Assembly: GCA_022559985.1 (NCBI GenBank)
Contig: JAFJTR010000006.1
Location: 434,001-498,000 of the forward strand
DNA from: Parastagonospora avenae f. sp. tritici 18332-5
Taxonomy: Eukaryota > Ascomycota > Dothideomycetes > Pleosporales > Phaeosphaeriaceae
Length of the DNA: 64,000 nucleotides
Reading direction: 5' to 3'
Shown: positions 31,033 to 42,153 of the stretch, piece by piece
How positions within the stretch are numbered: the stretch's first letter is position 1
Layout: each line of letters opens with the position of its first letter
Made by a program: the position numbers and the translations under genes
The notes under the pieces: model-generated
Seen by the model: the letters and a program-made list of their open reading frames with translations, nothing else
The model's database searches: none
Told to the model about the DNA's origin: nothing

Positions 31033-31947
31033 ATGGCTGGAACAATGGACAAGATCAAGGCTAAGGTCGACAACGTCCTCCACAAGGACAAGACTCACAA
31101 CGACCCTACCGGTCCTCACTCTTCCCACGCTGCCAACTCTGCGGATTCCCGCGTTGACAGCGACCGCATTGGCACTGCCGGCAACACTGCTGGCGCCGGC
31201 GGCGTCGGTGCTGGCCAGTACGGCTCCAACACTACCCACACCGGAACTGGCCTCGCTGGCAGCCACAACACTCACGGCACCACTGGCTCTGGTCTCACCG
31301 GCAGCCACAACGCCCATAACACCGGCGTGACTGGCACCCACGGTACCACTCACCACTCTGACCCTACCGGTCCCCACGACTCGAAGCTCGCCAACAAGCT
31401 CGACCCCCGCGTTGACTCTGACCGCGTCGGCCCTGCTGGTAACACTGCAGGCGCAGGCGGCTACGGCTCAAACACCACCCACAGTACCACTGGCTCAGGT
31501 CTCACTGGTAGCCACAACACCCACGGCACCACTGGCGGTTTGACCGGCAACACCACCCACGGTACCGGCCACAACGACCCCACTGGACCTCACTCATCGC
31601 ACCTTGCCAACAAGGCCGACCCTCGTGTCGACTCTGACCGCTATGGTGCAGCTGGCAACACGGCTGGTGCTGGTGGCATCGGCGCTGGGCAGTACGGCTC
31701 CAACACCCACACTGGCACCACTGGATCCGGTCTAACCGGTACCCATGGCACCCACAACACTCACGGCACCACCGGCGCTGGTCTGACCGGCACCCACGGT
31801 ACCCACACAGGCGCGACCGTTGGCAGCGGCAACAGCAACACCACTGCTGGACCCCACAACAGCGACATGCTGAACAAGCTCGATCCCCGTGTCGACTCTG
31901 ACCTCGACGGCTCCAAGACGGTCGGTGGAAACCAGACCTACCACTAA
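31033..31947 (+). CDS. Hydrophilic repeat protein with 'GPHxS...DPRVDSD' modules
   Basis: A single intronless frame of 304 residues, with no signal peptide and no transmembrane segment. The N-terminus is Lys-rich ('MDKIKAKVDNVLHKDK'). A module of the form DPTGPHxSxxANKxDPRVDSDR followed by GxAGNTAGAGG occurs near residues 25, 113 and 177 and, in a shorter form, near 275. Modules are separated by stretches of Gly, Thr, His and Asn ('GSHNTHGTTGSG'). Composition is very polar, with no Cys. It resembles stress-associated hydrophilins or LEA-like proteins found in fungal spores and desiccated cells; that function is inferred. The TATA box and pyrimidine-poor leader suggest high regulated expression. 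Confidence 0.8.
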   Translation: MAGTMDKIKAKVDNVLHKDKTHNDPTGPHSSHAANSADSRVDSDRIGTAGNTAGAGGVGAGQYGSNTTHTGTGLAGSHNTHGTTGSGLTGSHNAHNTGVTGTHGTTHHSDPTGPHDSKLANKLDPRVDSDRVGPAGNTAGAGGYGSNTTHSTTGSGLTGSHNTHGTTGGLTGNTTHGTGHNDPTGPHSSHLANKADPRVDSDRYGAAGNTAGAGGIGAGQYGSNTHTGTTGSGLTGTHGTHNTHGTTGAGLTGTHGTHTGATVGSGNSNTTAGPHNSDMLNKLDPRVDSDLDGSKTVGGNQTYH

Positions 31948-32365
31948 GTGGATCGCTGGAGCGGAGGAAGTAAAACGGGCACACAAGGAATGAAGTTTAC
32001 GAATACCCCCATAGTACCCCAGTACCTTCGAGTACTTTGAAATCCGTGTATCATAGTTAATGAACTTGAACCATGTCTTCAATATCTGCTCTCCATGTGG
32101 TATTTTCCTTTGAGACGAAGCCGGCATACGCTTCGCGTTGGTTGTTCGTTGTCCTTGTCGAGAGTTTGACGTTGGATTAGCGTGACGTCGTGGGTGTGAG
32201 AAAGGGCCGAGAAGAAGGCATTCACTCCGATAAGCGAGCATGTATCACAGCGGACCATCTCAAGTGTCGCCAAACTGCTATGAACAAGTGGAAGCGACGT
32301 CTTTGACGCAGGGCCTGACACGTGCGTCGGGCCAATAACGCGCGAACGCAAGCTTAGCCCCGCCC
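31948..32365. other. Intergenic, nothing recognised
   Basis: 418 nt with no supported gene; includes the 3' flank of the repeat gene and the promoter of the sorting nexin gene. Confidence 0.5.
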
Positions 32366-33023
32366 ATGTCAAGCTCCCAACTGCCCTCATTGCGCCATAA
32401 CTCCCTCTATCCGCCATCACCGCCGCCGAAGATGCAGTCGCTTCCTGATGCGCGCTCCCAGTCTTTCGAGGAGCTCTACGGGCCGCCCGAGAACTTTCTT
32501 GAAATCGAGGTATGTTGGCCCACCACCCGCGACAGAACTGCTGAACTCACCCTGTCGCGTGCACCAGGTTCGCAACCCTATGACACACGGTACGTCCCGA
32601 GAGAGATATTTACACCAGATGGCGAGTGCTAATAGAGACGGACAGGCGTCGGCCGCGGTATGTACACCACGTACGAAATCGTAATGCGCACCAACATCCC
32701 CGCCTTCAAGCTCAAGTCCTCGTCCGTCCGGCGGCGCTACAACGAATTCGAAGCCTTTCGCGACATCCTCGAGCGCGAATCTGCGCGCGTCACCATCCCG
32801 CCGCTGCCCGGAAAGGTGCTGACGAATCGCTTCTCCGATGATGTTATTGAGCACAGGAGAGAGGGCCTGCAGCGCTTCTTGCAGATTGTGGTGGGGCACC
32901 CGTTATTGCAGACGGGGAGTAAGGTGTTGGCGGCTTTTGTGCAGGGTAGGTTTTGGGTGAAGTAGGGATTGGGATAGAGCTAACGATGGTATAGATCCGA
33001 ATTGGGACAGGCATGCTTGGTGA
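32366..33023 (+). CDS. SNX3: Sorting nexin-3 (PX-domain protein)
   Basis: Four exons (32366-32509, 32568-32589, 32646-32945, 32995-33023) with GT-AG introns of 58, 56 and 49 nt. From ATG 32366 the product has 164 residues. Starting at the in-frame ATG 32432 it has 142, the usual length of fungal Snx3/Grd19, and begins 'MQSLPDARSQSFEELYGPPE'; this second start is therefore likely. The PX domain covers nearly the whole protein: 'FLEIEVRNPMTHG', 'YEIVMRTNIPAFKLKSSSV', the phosphoinositide-binding 'RRRYNEFEAFRDIL', the Pro-rich 'PPLPGK' and 'IEHRREGLQRFLQIVVGHPL', ending 'FVQDPNWDRHAW'. It binds PI3P on early endosomes and works with retromer to recycle cargo. The 22-nt exon 2 is unusually small but restores the conserved sequence. 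Confidence 0.92.
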
Positions 33024-33554
33024 GGAGGATGGGGCAGTAGTATCTGGGCTGCGTATTCGCTACGCACGCCACAGAATGATGGGATTGATGCTGGATAGGC
33101 ACGGCAGACGATGGATACGAGAAATCCCAAGGCGCGGCATTTTCTGCGTTATGGAGCGTTGAGGCGTTATTATCGATGTTGGTTTCCGTCTTCTAGTCGG
33201 TGTGCTGTTCGCAATGGGAGAATTGAATGTCACGTCTTAACACATCAGAAGCATCGTACTCTCGCCTCGAACAATCCTCTCTCTTCTCGGCACATTGGGC
33301 AATGCGTTGATATATGCATGACTAACCTCCACAACTGTACCCCCACGGAGAAGCCCCGTAGCAGACAAGACTAGACCGCATCCTAACCATTTTGACATGA
33401 TGACCGAACCGTTCGCCAGCCCGCGCTAGCACCACAACCAGGAAAGCGCGGGGTTCACGCCCCAAAAAACTTTCCCAGCATCTTGGAGCTTTAAACCCTG
33501 CATGTCCTCCTCCCAAATTCTTGCATCTTTTGGACAAACGAGCTTGTTAGCATC
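33024..33554. other. Intergenic, nothing recognised
   Basis: 531 nt between two plus-strand genes with no supported coding sequence. Confidence 0.5.
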
Positions 33555-35756
33555 ATGGGCATCCCATCGCAACCGGCATCCAATGCCATCATCTACCTCA
33601 CCCTTGGCGCCTTCTTGTAAGCTTCCTGCACGAAGCCGATATAGTGATGCAACGACTAACGAGGTTACCAGAGTCGTCGGGTGCTACATTGCATTCCGCC
33701 TGCGCAACCAGTCTAAGCTAGACTGGCTGGCGAGCAATCGGACACAAAAGGGTCAGCAAAACAACGCACTGCTCTTTTTTCTCCCTCCTCTGGGTGTTGA
33801 TAGGAAGATGGATGGCTGACGAGACATAGGTGTACCGCTCGCTCTGAACTTCATCGCTTCGGGTGAGTGCCTCCGCGCACATGTGTGAAAGAGCAGCGGC
33901 AACGACGTTTGGACGAAAGAGGAAAAACCCAAAAGCGCAATCCAAAGTATTAAGGTCCGAAGAAAAGACCGATGATCAGGTTCGTATTGAGTATTTCGAA
34001 CGGGGGGCTTGCACTCTCGTGATCCACGTGGTTGCGAGAGTCGGGCTTTCTGTGCGGCTTAACACTGCGGGCGCGACGCTTTCAAACTTGGTCTTGCACC
34101 GTTTTGAAGGTGAAGCTGAGAAGTACCGTCAGAACTCGATCAAGATAATACTTGCGTGAGGAACGTGCTGCCGCTACTTTCCCTTCTCCCCCCTCCCCCC
34201 TCCGACATATCCGCTGACATAGGCATCCTGAAGCGCTTGGATCCGGTATCCTGTTTACGTACCCACAAATCGCAACAATCGCGGGAGTTCAGGGGCTTTT
34301 GGTGTACGCGCTGTCCTCTTCGCTGCCTCTATTGGTTTTCGGCGCGTTGGGCCCAATTATCAGACGCAAGTGTCCTGAGGGCTTTGTGTTGACCGAATGG
34401 ACGAGGCAGCGGTATGGAGCTGTCGCAGGCCTGTTCCTCAGCGCGTGTACGCTGATCACTATGTTTCTATATATGGTGGCTGAGTTGTCTGCTTTGCAGC
34501 AGATTGTCACCCTGTTGACTGGATTGAACGGGCTTCCAGTCGTCATCGTGGAGTGTGCTGTCACTACCATCTACACCTGTAGGTCCCCACTTCTCGATGA
34601 GCAGAAGAAATGGGTTGCTAATATGTGACTTTCAAGCTCTTGGTGGATTCAAAGTCTCCTTCCTGACCGACAACATCCAAGGCGTCATGGTCCTCGGCCT
34701 TATCATCATGGGCGTCATTGCTGTTGGTGTAGAAACAAACATCGACCGCTCCCTTATCGACCAGTCCGGCTATCTCAAACCCAGTCTTCTCGGCTGGCAA
34801 CTTATCTACATCCTGCCCGTTGCCATCCTGACCAACGACTTCTTCCTTTCTGGCTTCTGGCTCCGCACATTTGCCGCACGCACTGACAAGGATCTCTGGA
34901 TCGGCGTGAGTCTTGCAAGTTTTGGCGTGCTGGTCATTTTGACGCTGGTTGGTGTGGCCGGACTACTGGCTGCGTGGTCGGGCGCGCTGCAACTTGGCGA
35001 TGCAGAGGGGGGATACATCTCCCTTTTCCTTTTGCTGCAACAACTTCCCTCGTGGGTCGTTGGCGTCGTACTCGTCATGGTCATGTCTCTCTCCACCGCC
35101 GCATTCGACAGCTTCCAATCCGCCATGGTCAGCACGGGATCCAACGACTTGTTCCGCAACAAGCTCAACATTTGGGTCATTAGAGGATGCGTTGTCCTCA
35201 TCATCATTCCCGTGGTTGTCGTGGCGCTGCGCAGTCCAGACATTCTGCAGATCTTCTTGATCAGCGATCTAGTCAGTGCAGCTGTGGTGCCGTGTTTGGT
35301 CATCGGTCTGTCTGAGAAGTTCTACTGGTATCGCGGCTTCGACTTCGTAGTCGGCGGTCTTGGAGGCATTTTCACCATCTTCCTGTTTGGATTGGTTTAC
35401 TATGAGGGCGACGTTACTCAAGCCGGCAAACTGCTGTTGTTGGAAAACGGATTGTATGCGAATGACTGGAGCGCTTTTGGTAAGTCAACGGCAAATCTAG
35501 CTATTGGTATACCTGGCTAACACAATCAGGCGCTTTCGTTGCTGCACCGTTCGGTGGCCTTCTCTGGGCTCTTGGCGCATGTGCGCTTCGCATTGGCTTT
35601 CTCTGGGTCATGGCAAGAGTAAGGGGCCATCGATTTGATGCCTTCGACAAGCCGGTTCCGAGACATACGGCACGTCCCGGTGCGTCTGATGAGCAGGAGA
35701 GCGAGACTGTGCTCGAGTATGGTAGTGTTGTGTCGCACAAGGGAAAATTCTTTTGA
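33555..35756 (+). CDS. Sodium:solute symporter family transporter (Dur3-like)
   Basis: Six exons (33555-33616, 33672-33751, 33830-33862, 34234-34578, 34637-35479, 35530-35756) give 529 residues with all phases matching. Introns are 50-78 nt except the third, 371 nt. Conserved segments include 'LDWLASNRTQKGVPLALNFI', 'ALGSGILFTYPQIATIAGVQ', 'SLGGFKVSFLTDNIQGVMV', 'LTNDFFLSGFWLRTFAARTD', 'DAEGGYISLFLLLQQLP' and 'SLSTAAFDSFQSAMVSTGSN', in the order of fungal urea/polyamine Dur3-type symporters. About twelve hydrophobic helices are visible. It is shorter than yeast Dur3 (over 700 residues), lacking a long C-terminal extension. Substrate (urea, polyamine or other) cannot be told from sequence. It acts at the plasma membrane. 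Confidence 0.88.
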
Positions 35757-36335
35757 GAACTCTCTGTGGCTTGAAACAAGGCGAGTTTGAAGGGTAGGAT
35801 GGAGGTAAAAGATGCGGAGTCTGTGACTAGATGACGATGTTGGAGAGACAGATTACACACTAGCTGGATACAAGTACATACGAAGAAGATTGAACGCTCG
35901 TTAATATGTTTGGTTGTACGTTACCGTGCTCTACTTGTCATGGGATGGGGAAGCACTCCTCTGTCAGCAAGCGGCATTGCTGTTCTTGCACGGCTAATTA
36001 AGGATTTCAAGGCATACAATTGTGCACGATCATCGCCTCAAATGCCCTCAATCCAAGAGCCGCATACGTCATTCGATACTCCACAAGATCGGGCAGGTGG
36101 GGGCGGGGTGAATATGCAGGGGCCACGCGAGCTGAGCTGAGCTTCGAAAAGTTCAGACGCGCATTTCTAGGCATCACAATTCTGCGCCGCGCGTCTTCGA
36201 CCTCCTGCAATTGAGCATATCTCCAAACCGCCCTTCTTCCTCCACGGCCTTTAATACTGCGCATAAACCCGCCCGCCCTCAATCCACCCACCCTGAGCGC
36301 GCCCATTGCCCACCACCCCTACCCCAACCGCGACA
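35757..36335. other. Intergenic, nothing recognised
   Basis: 579 nt; the last 100 nt are C-rich and lead into the phosducin-like gene. Confidence 0.5.
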
Positions 36336-37187
36336 ATGCAGATGCCAGACATGCCCGTTGAGGTCCCCGTGGACGACCCCAATGCAGACACAGAATGGTG
36401 AGTTCACGCCATGACACCCCACGCACCCATCTGACCTCTTGCCCAGGAACGACATCCTCCGCAAGCACGGCGTGATCCCTGAAAAGCCCCCGTCGCCCAC
36501 GCCCATGATCCAAGAAGCCCTCGAAGAAGCCCGCCGCCTCGCCCACGACAATCGCCTCGAGGGTAAAGACCTGGAAGAACTAGACGCGCTTGAAGACGAA
36601 GAGGATGAGGATTTTCTGGAGTCATATCGGCAAAAGCGCATGGCCGAACTTGCTACCACGACCGCAGCATCAGTATACAACCAGGTCTACCACCTCCAGA
36701 AACCAGACTACTCACGTGACGTGACGGACGCATCGAAATTGGCATTTGTGTTTGTCTTGCTCACGTCGTCACAGGGCACAAATACCGAGTCGCGCGTGCT
36801 GATTGAGATATGGCGGGAGCTGGCGAAGCGCTTTGGCGACGTCAAGTTCTGCCAGATGCGCGCGGATCTGTGCATCGAAGGGTATCCGGATAAGAATACG
36901 CCAACTGTGTTGGTTTACAAGGATGGGGATATCAAAAGGCAGATTGTGACGTTGAGGGAGTTGGGCGGTGTGAGGACGAGTACACAGGGTGCGTATTGTT
37001 TGTTCTTTAGTTTGCGTTTGCATACTGACACTTTGCGATAGATGTCGAGAAGGTTTTAGTGGATCTTGGTGCGGTTCAACTTAACGACCAGCGGTTGCAG
37101 AAGAAGAAGGATGTTGAGGATGAGCCGAGGGGGAAGATAAGGCAGGGCAAAACGACAGGAGATGATGAGGACAGCGATTGGGATTGA
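36336..37187 (+). CDS. PLP2: Phosducin-like protein 2
   Basis: Three exons (36336-36397, 36447-36988, 37042-37187) with introns of 49 and 53 nt give 249 residues. The N-terminal helix has 'DTEWNDILRKHGVIPEKPPS', the hallmark of the Plp2/PhLP2 group. An acidic coiled segment ('DLEELDALEDEEDEDFLESY') and 'RMAELATTTAASVYNQVYHL' lead into a thioredoxin fold with 'FVFVLLTSSQGTNTESRVLI', 'RFGDVKFCQMRADLCIEGYP' and 'NTPTVLVYKDGDIKRQIVTL'. As in the family there is no CxxC redox motif. The tail is acidic ('DDEDSDWD'). In yeast the protein helps the CCT chaperonin fold actin and tubulin and is essential; the same cytosolic role is expected here. Confidence 0.93.
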
Positions 37188-37898
37188 TTGGAAGGAAGTA
37201 GTGCCGATCGTGCATCAAAGCTACAGCATAACGCGGTGCGCTCATGAAGCATAAATGCTTCGATGCGATGTAGACAGCTACACTTTGCTCGTCTGTCTTG
37301 GCTGATCCCGATGGATCAACAAGCCATCGCTATGGCTACAGTGTAAATGTCAGCACGCTGGTACGCAATATTTGTCTGTCAGTAGAGCCGGTGCCGGAAG
37401 TACTGTGTATACTCGCCATCTGGCTCAGTTGAGCCCAAGGGTTTTGCTGTCGCGACTAAGACCTGTCATTGCTTCCTTGGACATGGTCCAGAGTCATAGA
37501 CTTCAAAATATGCAATTCGGAACAATTCAAACATCCTTAGACGTATATGTGTACATGCGCGGGTCTCCGAATCATATGTCCTGTGCAGCTGACACGCTGA
37601 TGCGCAGCGATGAGGGTAGGCGAGTGACCCGAGAGACAGGTCCGCTCAGTCTCCTGCTAAACAAGCACAAGGTATAACAGCGATAGTTTATTGTAGTTAA
37701 TTATTCCATACTCGAATTCAAACTAGCCTGTACCATAGCCAAATGATATCCCATCAGCCTGGGTTTTCCATGACTAAGTCGTTGTGTTAAACTCCAGACG
37801 CCAAGGCAAAGTCATGATAAAATAGGTGTGATGCGCGAAAATGGGTATAAGAAGAGTTGTCTCGCTCCACGACCAAAGCTTCGCGGCAATATTGATGG
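37188..37898. other. Intergenic, convergent 3' flanks
   Basis: 711 nt between convergent genes with only short frames; no gene recognised. Confidence 0.5.
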
Positions 37899-38953
37899 TC
37901 AGATGAGTTCGTCACCGCCACTTCGTCTCGACTCCTCTACGACCTGCCAAATCGTTTCTTCTTCAAAAACAGGCCCATGACCATCACACTTCGCTGCTCC
38001 TTTTAATCGCTCACAGACATCAGCGATGTCTACGAGGCCCTGCATGACAAGAGGATGTTGCTGGATGAAGTCCCAGGCCTGGGCAGCGGGAATCTCCTTT
38101 CCCTTGGTCTTGCGTCGAGAGGCGGCATGGTCCTTATCTGCAGCATTGATCACACTGCCATTTTGGAGCGATTGGACGTTATAGTCGTCATCCTTGAGAT
38201 CCTCATCTGGGAGATGCGCGCCTGGTGAAGGATAGCTTACTGATACGCCACAAGACGGAGCCGGCGAATGTCCTGCAGTTGCACGCAGAATCTCATTTTC
38301 AGTCTGTGCTCGTTGCAATGCTAATTTGAGGCGCTCATTGTCGGACTGGAGAGAATGTGTGCTTGACTCGAGGGCCGAGAGTTTGTTCTCTAGTTCCTTC
38401 ACGTGCCGCTCCTTGCGCTCGCGGAATGCTCGTTGTCTGCATCAAAGTCAATAATCGTTTCATTAACGCAATTGTATCAAGAGCACATACGCTGCTCTAT
38501 TTTGTGCTTTCCGCCTGCTCTGAGCAGGCGTGAGATTCTCCTTCTCTTCACTGCTGCTGCGGGTCCGGCCATCCCGGCTTTCATCTATGTCGCCTCCTAG
38601 GCCCGAATCTACGCTACCGACGGGCATAGGCGTGAGCGGTGCTGTAGTGTCGGGTGATCCTTGTTGTGGAGTTGGCAGAACGTGAAATGCAAATGCATCG
38701 TAAGGTGCTGGGAAGATGGATGGGTCGACAGGTTCCTACGCCATGTGATGTTCGGATTAGTCATGTTCCACCACTATCCACAAGGCTGAAGTGCGGGGCC
38801 ACGGTCTGACACTGCACCCAACACGAGTGTGGGAAACCATACAATGCTTCGGGTTGTTTCCGAGTAGATCCCGGTGTGCGGAAAGGAATCTGATAGCGCT
38901 TCTAGGAAATGGTGATAGGGCTGTTGCGGGGTGCCGAAGTACGTATAGTCCAT
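37899..38953 (-). CDS. bZIP transcription factor, fungal AP-1/Yap type
   Basis: Three exons (38953-38843, 38735-38491, 38436-37899) with introns of 107 and 54 nt give 297 residues. The N-terminus 'MDYTYFGTPQQPYHHF' is a known opening for this subgroup, and the first splice restores 'EPVDPSIFPAPYDAFAFH'. The basic region (about 108-130) is 'SRRKAQNRAAQRAFRERKER', with the Asn-x2-Ala-Gln-x2-Phe-Arg core that defines Yap-type binding to TTACTAA-like sites. A leucine zipper follows ('LENKLSALESSTHSLQSDNE'). The C-terminal part has 'CERLKGAAKCDGHGPVFEEE', with two Cys that recall, but do not fully match, the redox-sensing Cys domains of Yap1. It likely regulates stress genes in the nucleus. Confidence 0.9.
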
Positions 38954-40611
38954 TTCGACGGTGGTCGGCTAATAATTGCAGTATTTGATTGACTGGCGAC
39001 AGGAGTATTTTATGAACTGCTTTGTCAGATCGAGGATCGCAGACCTCGGGGCCCGTAAGATGGGACACTGATCCTTTAATCCAAAACTGAGGATCTGGGC
39101 CGCAGCATCACGGTAAGGGTCAGGCAGATGCGCACGCCCACTCCCGCTGCAGTAGCCCCAAATGAACATGACGGACTAAATGGGCCTGCAGCCGGTAGCG
39201 CATACCCATCTTTGGACCTAGCAATCATGGTGTAACTCGCTAGCAGCTGATTGTTGTGTCCTGAAGCTCATATTATCGACACTGTAGCGACGAGCCGTTG
39301 GACCTGCCCAATCCCATGTCACATTCGATAACAGCATTTTCTGGGATGGTTTCAGTTCACCTTCACCAATGCATCATGAATTTAGAGAATGCAGGTAGCG
39401 CACCAGATTTGAAGTGGAGATGTATCGGCTGCGTACAAGACGGACTTAAGTCACTCCCGTCTCGATGCAACGTCCGGGGTTGCAACAGCTGGCATGCCTT
39501 ACGGGAGAAGTAACGTATATGTACACAGTCAGTGTTTCGCATGCACTCATCCGACTTTATCTCACTGGATCTCGAAAGGTAGTTGACCACTAGCGATGGA
39601 GGTCCAGCCTCGTCACAGACAATTCAGCTGTAAAAAACTTTTGCTACCGGAGAGCTGGGCTCTGTCTACGGAGTATGATGAATACGGTCAAGTCGCCGAT
39701 CAGGATAGTCAGCACTAGCTCCATGGCTGACTTAGTGTACTCAGATGCATTCCACGTGTGTTGTCGAACAGCACAGCCAGCTTCCATGTCAGCTCGTCAA
39801 TCACCAACTTTCAAGCGTCTTACGGGCGCCTGACAGTCTAGTGCGACGTGCTGATGCAATTTCATCACTCTGACCTATCAATACCAGGAACTACATACAG
39901 CGAAGCTGAAACCCAAACAACAGCGAGTAACTAAGAAAGCTCATACCTATGCAGTTCCGTCCAAGATGCCACATATCCCACGGTTTATTTCCGCACATGC
40001 GCACAAGCGGTCCAGGGCGTCCAGTCGAGACGCTACATGTGCATGGTTCGAGAACGATGTTCAACGCTTTTGGCCCCAACTCTGCTCGCGCCATTCCGCT
40101 TCTGGTCCTTGATAAACCCACTTCAGCCAGTAAGATGCACAGGCTACACGTCTCAGCGCACTTTGTTGTCAGCTGATTGGCAGAATACTCATGCTTCTGG
40201 TCCAATGCAAGTATGCTCCGGATATCAGCACTTTCTCATTGCTGCTGCAGACCGCAATTTCCCTATGATATTGGGACATCTCACACCGAAAGTTTGACTT
40301 GCAACAGGAGCTGGGTCGGAAGTGTGTGTCGGAGCGCCGGGGGATATTTCAAACCCTTAGTCAAGTCGATTGAAGTGTATAAATACTAGTTGTTCTTCAT
40401 TTTTCTATACACATACATCCAGCTAAATCGCAGGCTGCTCTTCGCGCCTCCATCTATATTACACTGCAAGATACTCGACGAAACAGATGGTATCGGAGGA
40501 GTGTAACCCATCACATCATGAGTATCCGTCCTAGAATAGGTACATATCGGTGGATGTAGACGAGTGTGGAATGTAATAGCGTGTCATCGGTTCAAGACTC
40601 GTATTTCTATC
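38954..40611. other. Gene-poor stretch, nothing recognised
   Basis: About 1.66 kb without a supported gene. A TATAAATAC lies near 40378 and an ATG at 40488 opens only 15 codons, which may be the remains of a lost gene's promoter. Confidence 0.45.
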
Positions 40612-42153
40612 TCACGGAACCCATCCGGCAGATACACGTGCGTCTTCAACGAGTAATCTGACCATCGACTCCAATCCCTCATTCTGCGCTCTCTGGATCA
40701 GGGCCACTCGCACGTCTTCATCGAGCTCAGCTCCAAGCTCCTTCAGCAGATTGAATACCGCTGTGTCCTCTCGATCCACTGCCATTACGAACGCCCCCTG
40801 TACAGCATCATTTCCATACTCATTGTGCTCCCAGAGTAACCTCATAATTGTCCTTGATCCAGACATTGCTGCGAATTCGATGGCGTGATCAGGATAAGCT
40901 CCGGCGTCAAGCAGGAACTTGGCAATATCTCCATGCCCGCTTCTGGCAGCTACACTGAGAAAAGCAGCATCCCTGTACCAAAGCTTATGGCCTTTTGCAA
41001 ATTCCACTGGGTGGCGAGACAGGAATATGGATGTGTCAATGGATTTGTCATCGTTGACATCGACTCCCTCTTCTTCAATCATATACTTCACGATATCTGC
41101 TTGACCTCCTTTTGTGGCTCCATGAGTTCGCCTGGAGAGCCAGTAACGGTCACGGTCGGTGATGTGCGGCTTTGCGTCCTTTAAGAGCCGTTTGAGTGTT
41201 TCCAGAGTGCGAGTTCCATTCAAGGCAAGCCGTCGTAGCTCATCTATGTCTTCTGGCGCAACTTCACACTTGTGCCAAGAAGGACCGAGAACGACATCAA
41301 GTAGTGGGGTGTGATCGTTGAAGAAATTAGTGATATAAATGGGGCAACTTCCCACGTGGAAGACGTCAATGGAACTGTCAACCATTAAAAGTTTGACGAT
41401 GTTGATGTGGCCGCGATAAGATGCGGCGCGGATGGGCTCCAAGAACATAGAGCTAGCGCAGAGGGTATCAGTACAATATAATCAGCGGTCTGCCAGGGAG
41501 CGCTCACAGCTTGCTAAACCAATTACATCCTTCTCCAAGGAGTTTGGCAACAAGGTTTTCTTCACCCAACCAAGCTGCAGCGCTGAGGAGGTCGCGTCTG
41601 AAATCGAGGGCTGATTCTTGCAACGGTCCTTCAGTGACGTCTGCGGACGCAGCAGTGGGCCAATTTGCAATCATGTACCCGGGGCACCTTGGAACAGTCA
41701 CCATCCGACAAAGTTCCAGTACGCATTCTCTAAGTTCTTCGTCGGCAATGGCTCTTGCCTGGAGACGGGGTCCATCTGCCTCTGCATAACGATAGCGGCA
41801 GATGTTCTGCGCAATGAGAAATAATTTCCTGAACGCCTGACTTCTTCGTGTGGTACATGTGAGTGTGAGGTACGTAAAGTACTCTGCCCAGAATTCCGGT
41901 GCTCTATAGATGTGGTCGGAAATTCCTTTACAATTAAGAATGCCGGAGTCGAAGATGGCTGTGGTGGCGAGATTGACGAACCGTTCTGGTGATTTGGGTC
42001 AATATCGTGAGTATTTACTGCTCAGCCTGGGGTCATAGGAAACTAACTGCAGACAAGTCTCAGCCGTAGAGCGCGTTTGATACTGCGGACATAGGCAGCT
42101 TCGGTGAGAATCGAGAGGAGTAGCTCATCAGGTAACAATGTCAGCGATACCAT
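40612..42153 (-). CDS. F-box-like/ankyrin-repeat protein
   Basis: Three exons (42153-42048, 41985-41508, 41452-40612) with introns of 62 and 55 nt give 474 residues. Residues 6-40 ('LLPDELLLSILTEAAYVRSI' then 'KRALRLRLVCKRF') form an F-box-like motif split by intron 1. A helical region follows ('YRAPEFWAEYFTYLTLTCTT'). Ankyrin-type units start near residue 175 ('RRDLLSAAAWLGEENLVAKL'), with 'IRAASYRGHINIVKLLMVD', 'GATKGGQADIVKYMIEEEG' and 'SVAARSGHGDIAKFLLDAGA', plus weaker units to the C-terminus. Such proteins are candidate SCF substrate adaptors with the ankyrin part as the binding surface; fungi have many of unknown function. All splice phases match and no lesion was found. Confidence 0.75.

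Noticed and set aside
40580..40605. ggttcaagactc, resembling a tRNA B box
   Set aside because: No A box at a suitable distance and no cloverleaf could be formed; no tRNA gene was found anywhere in the window.
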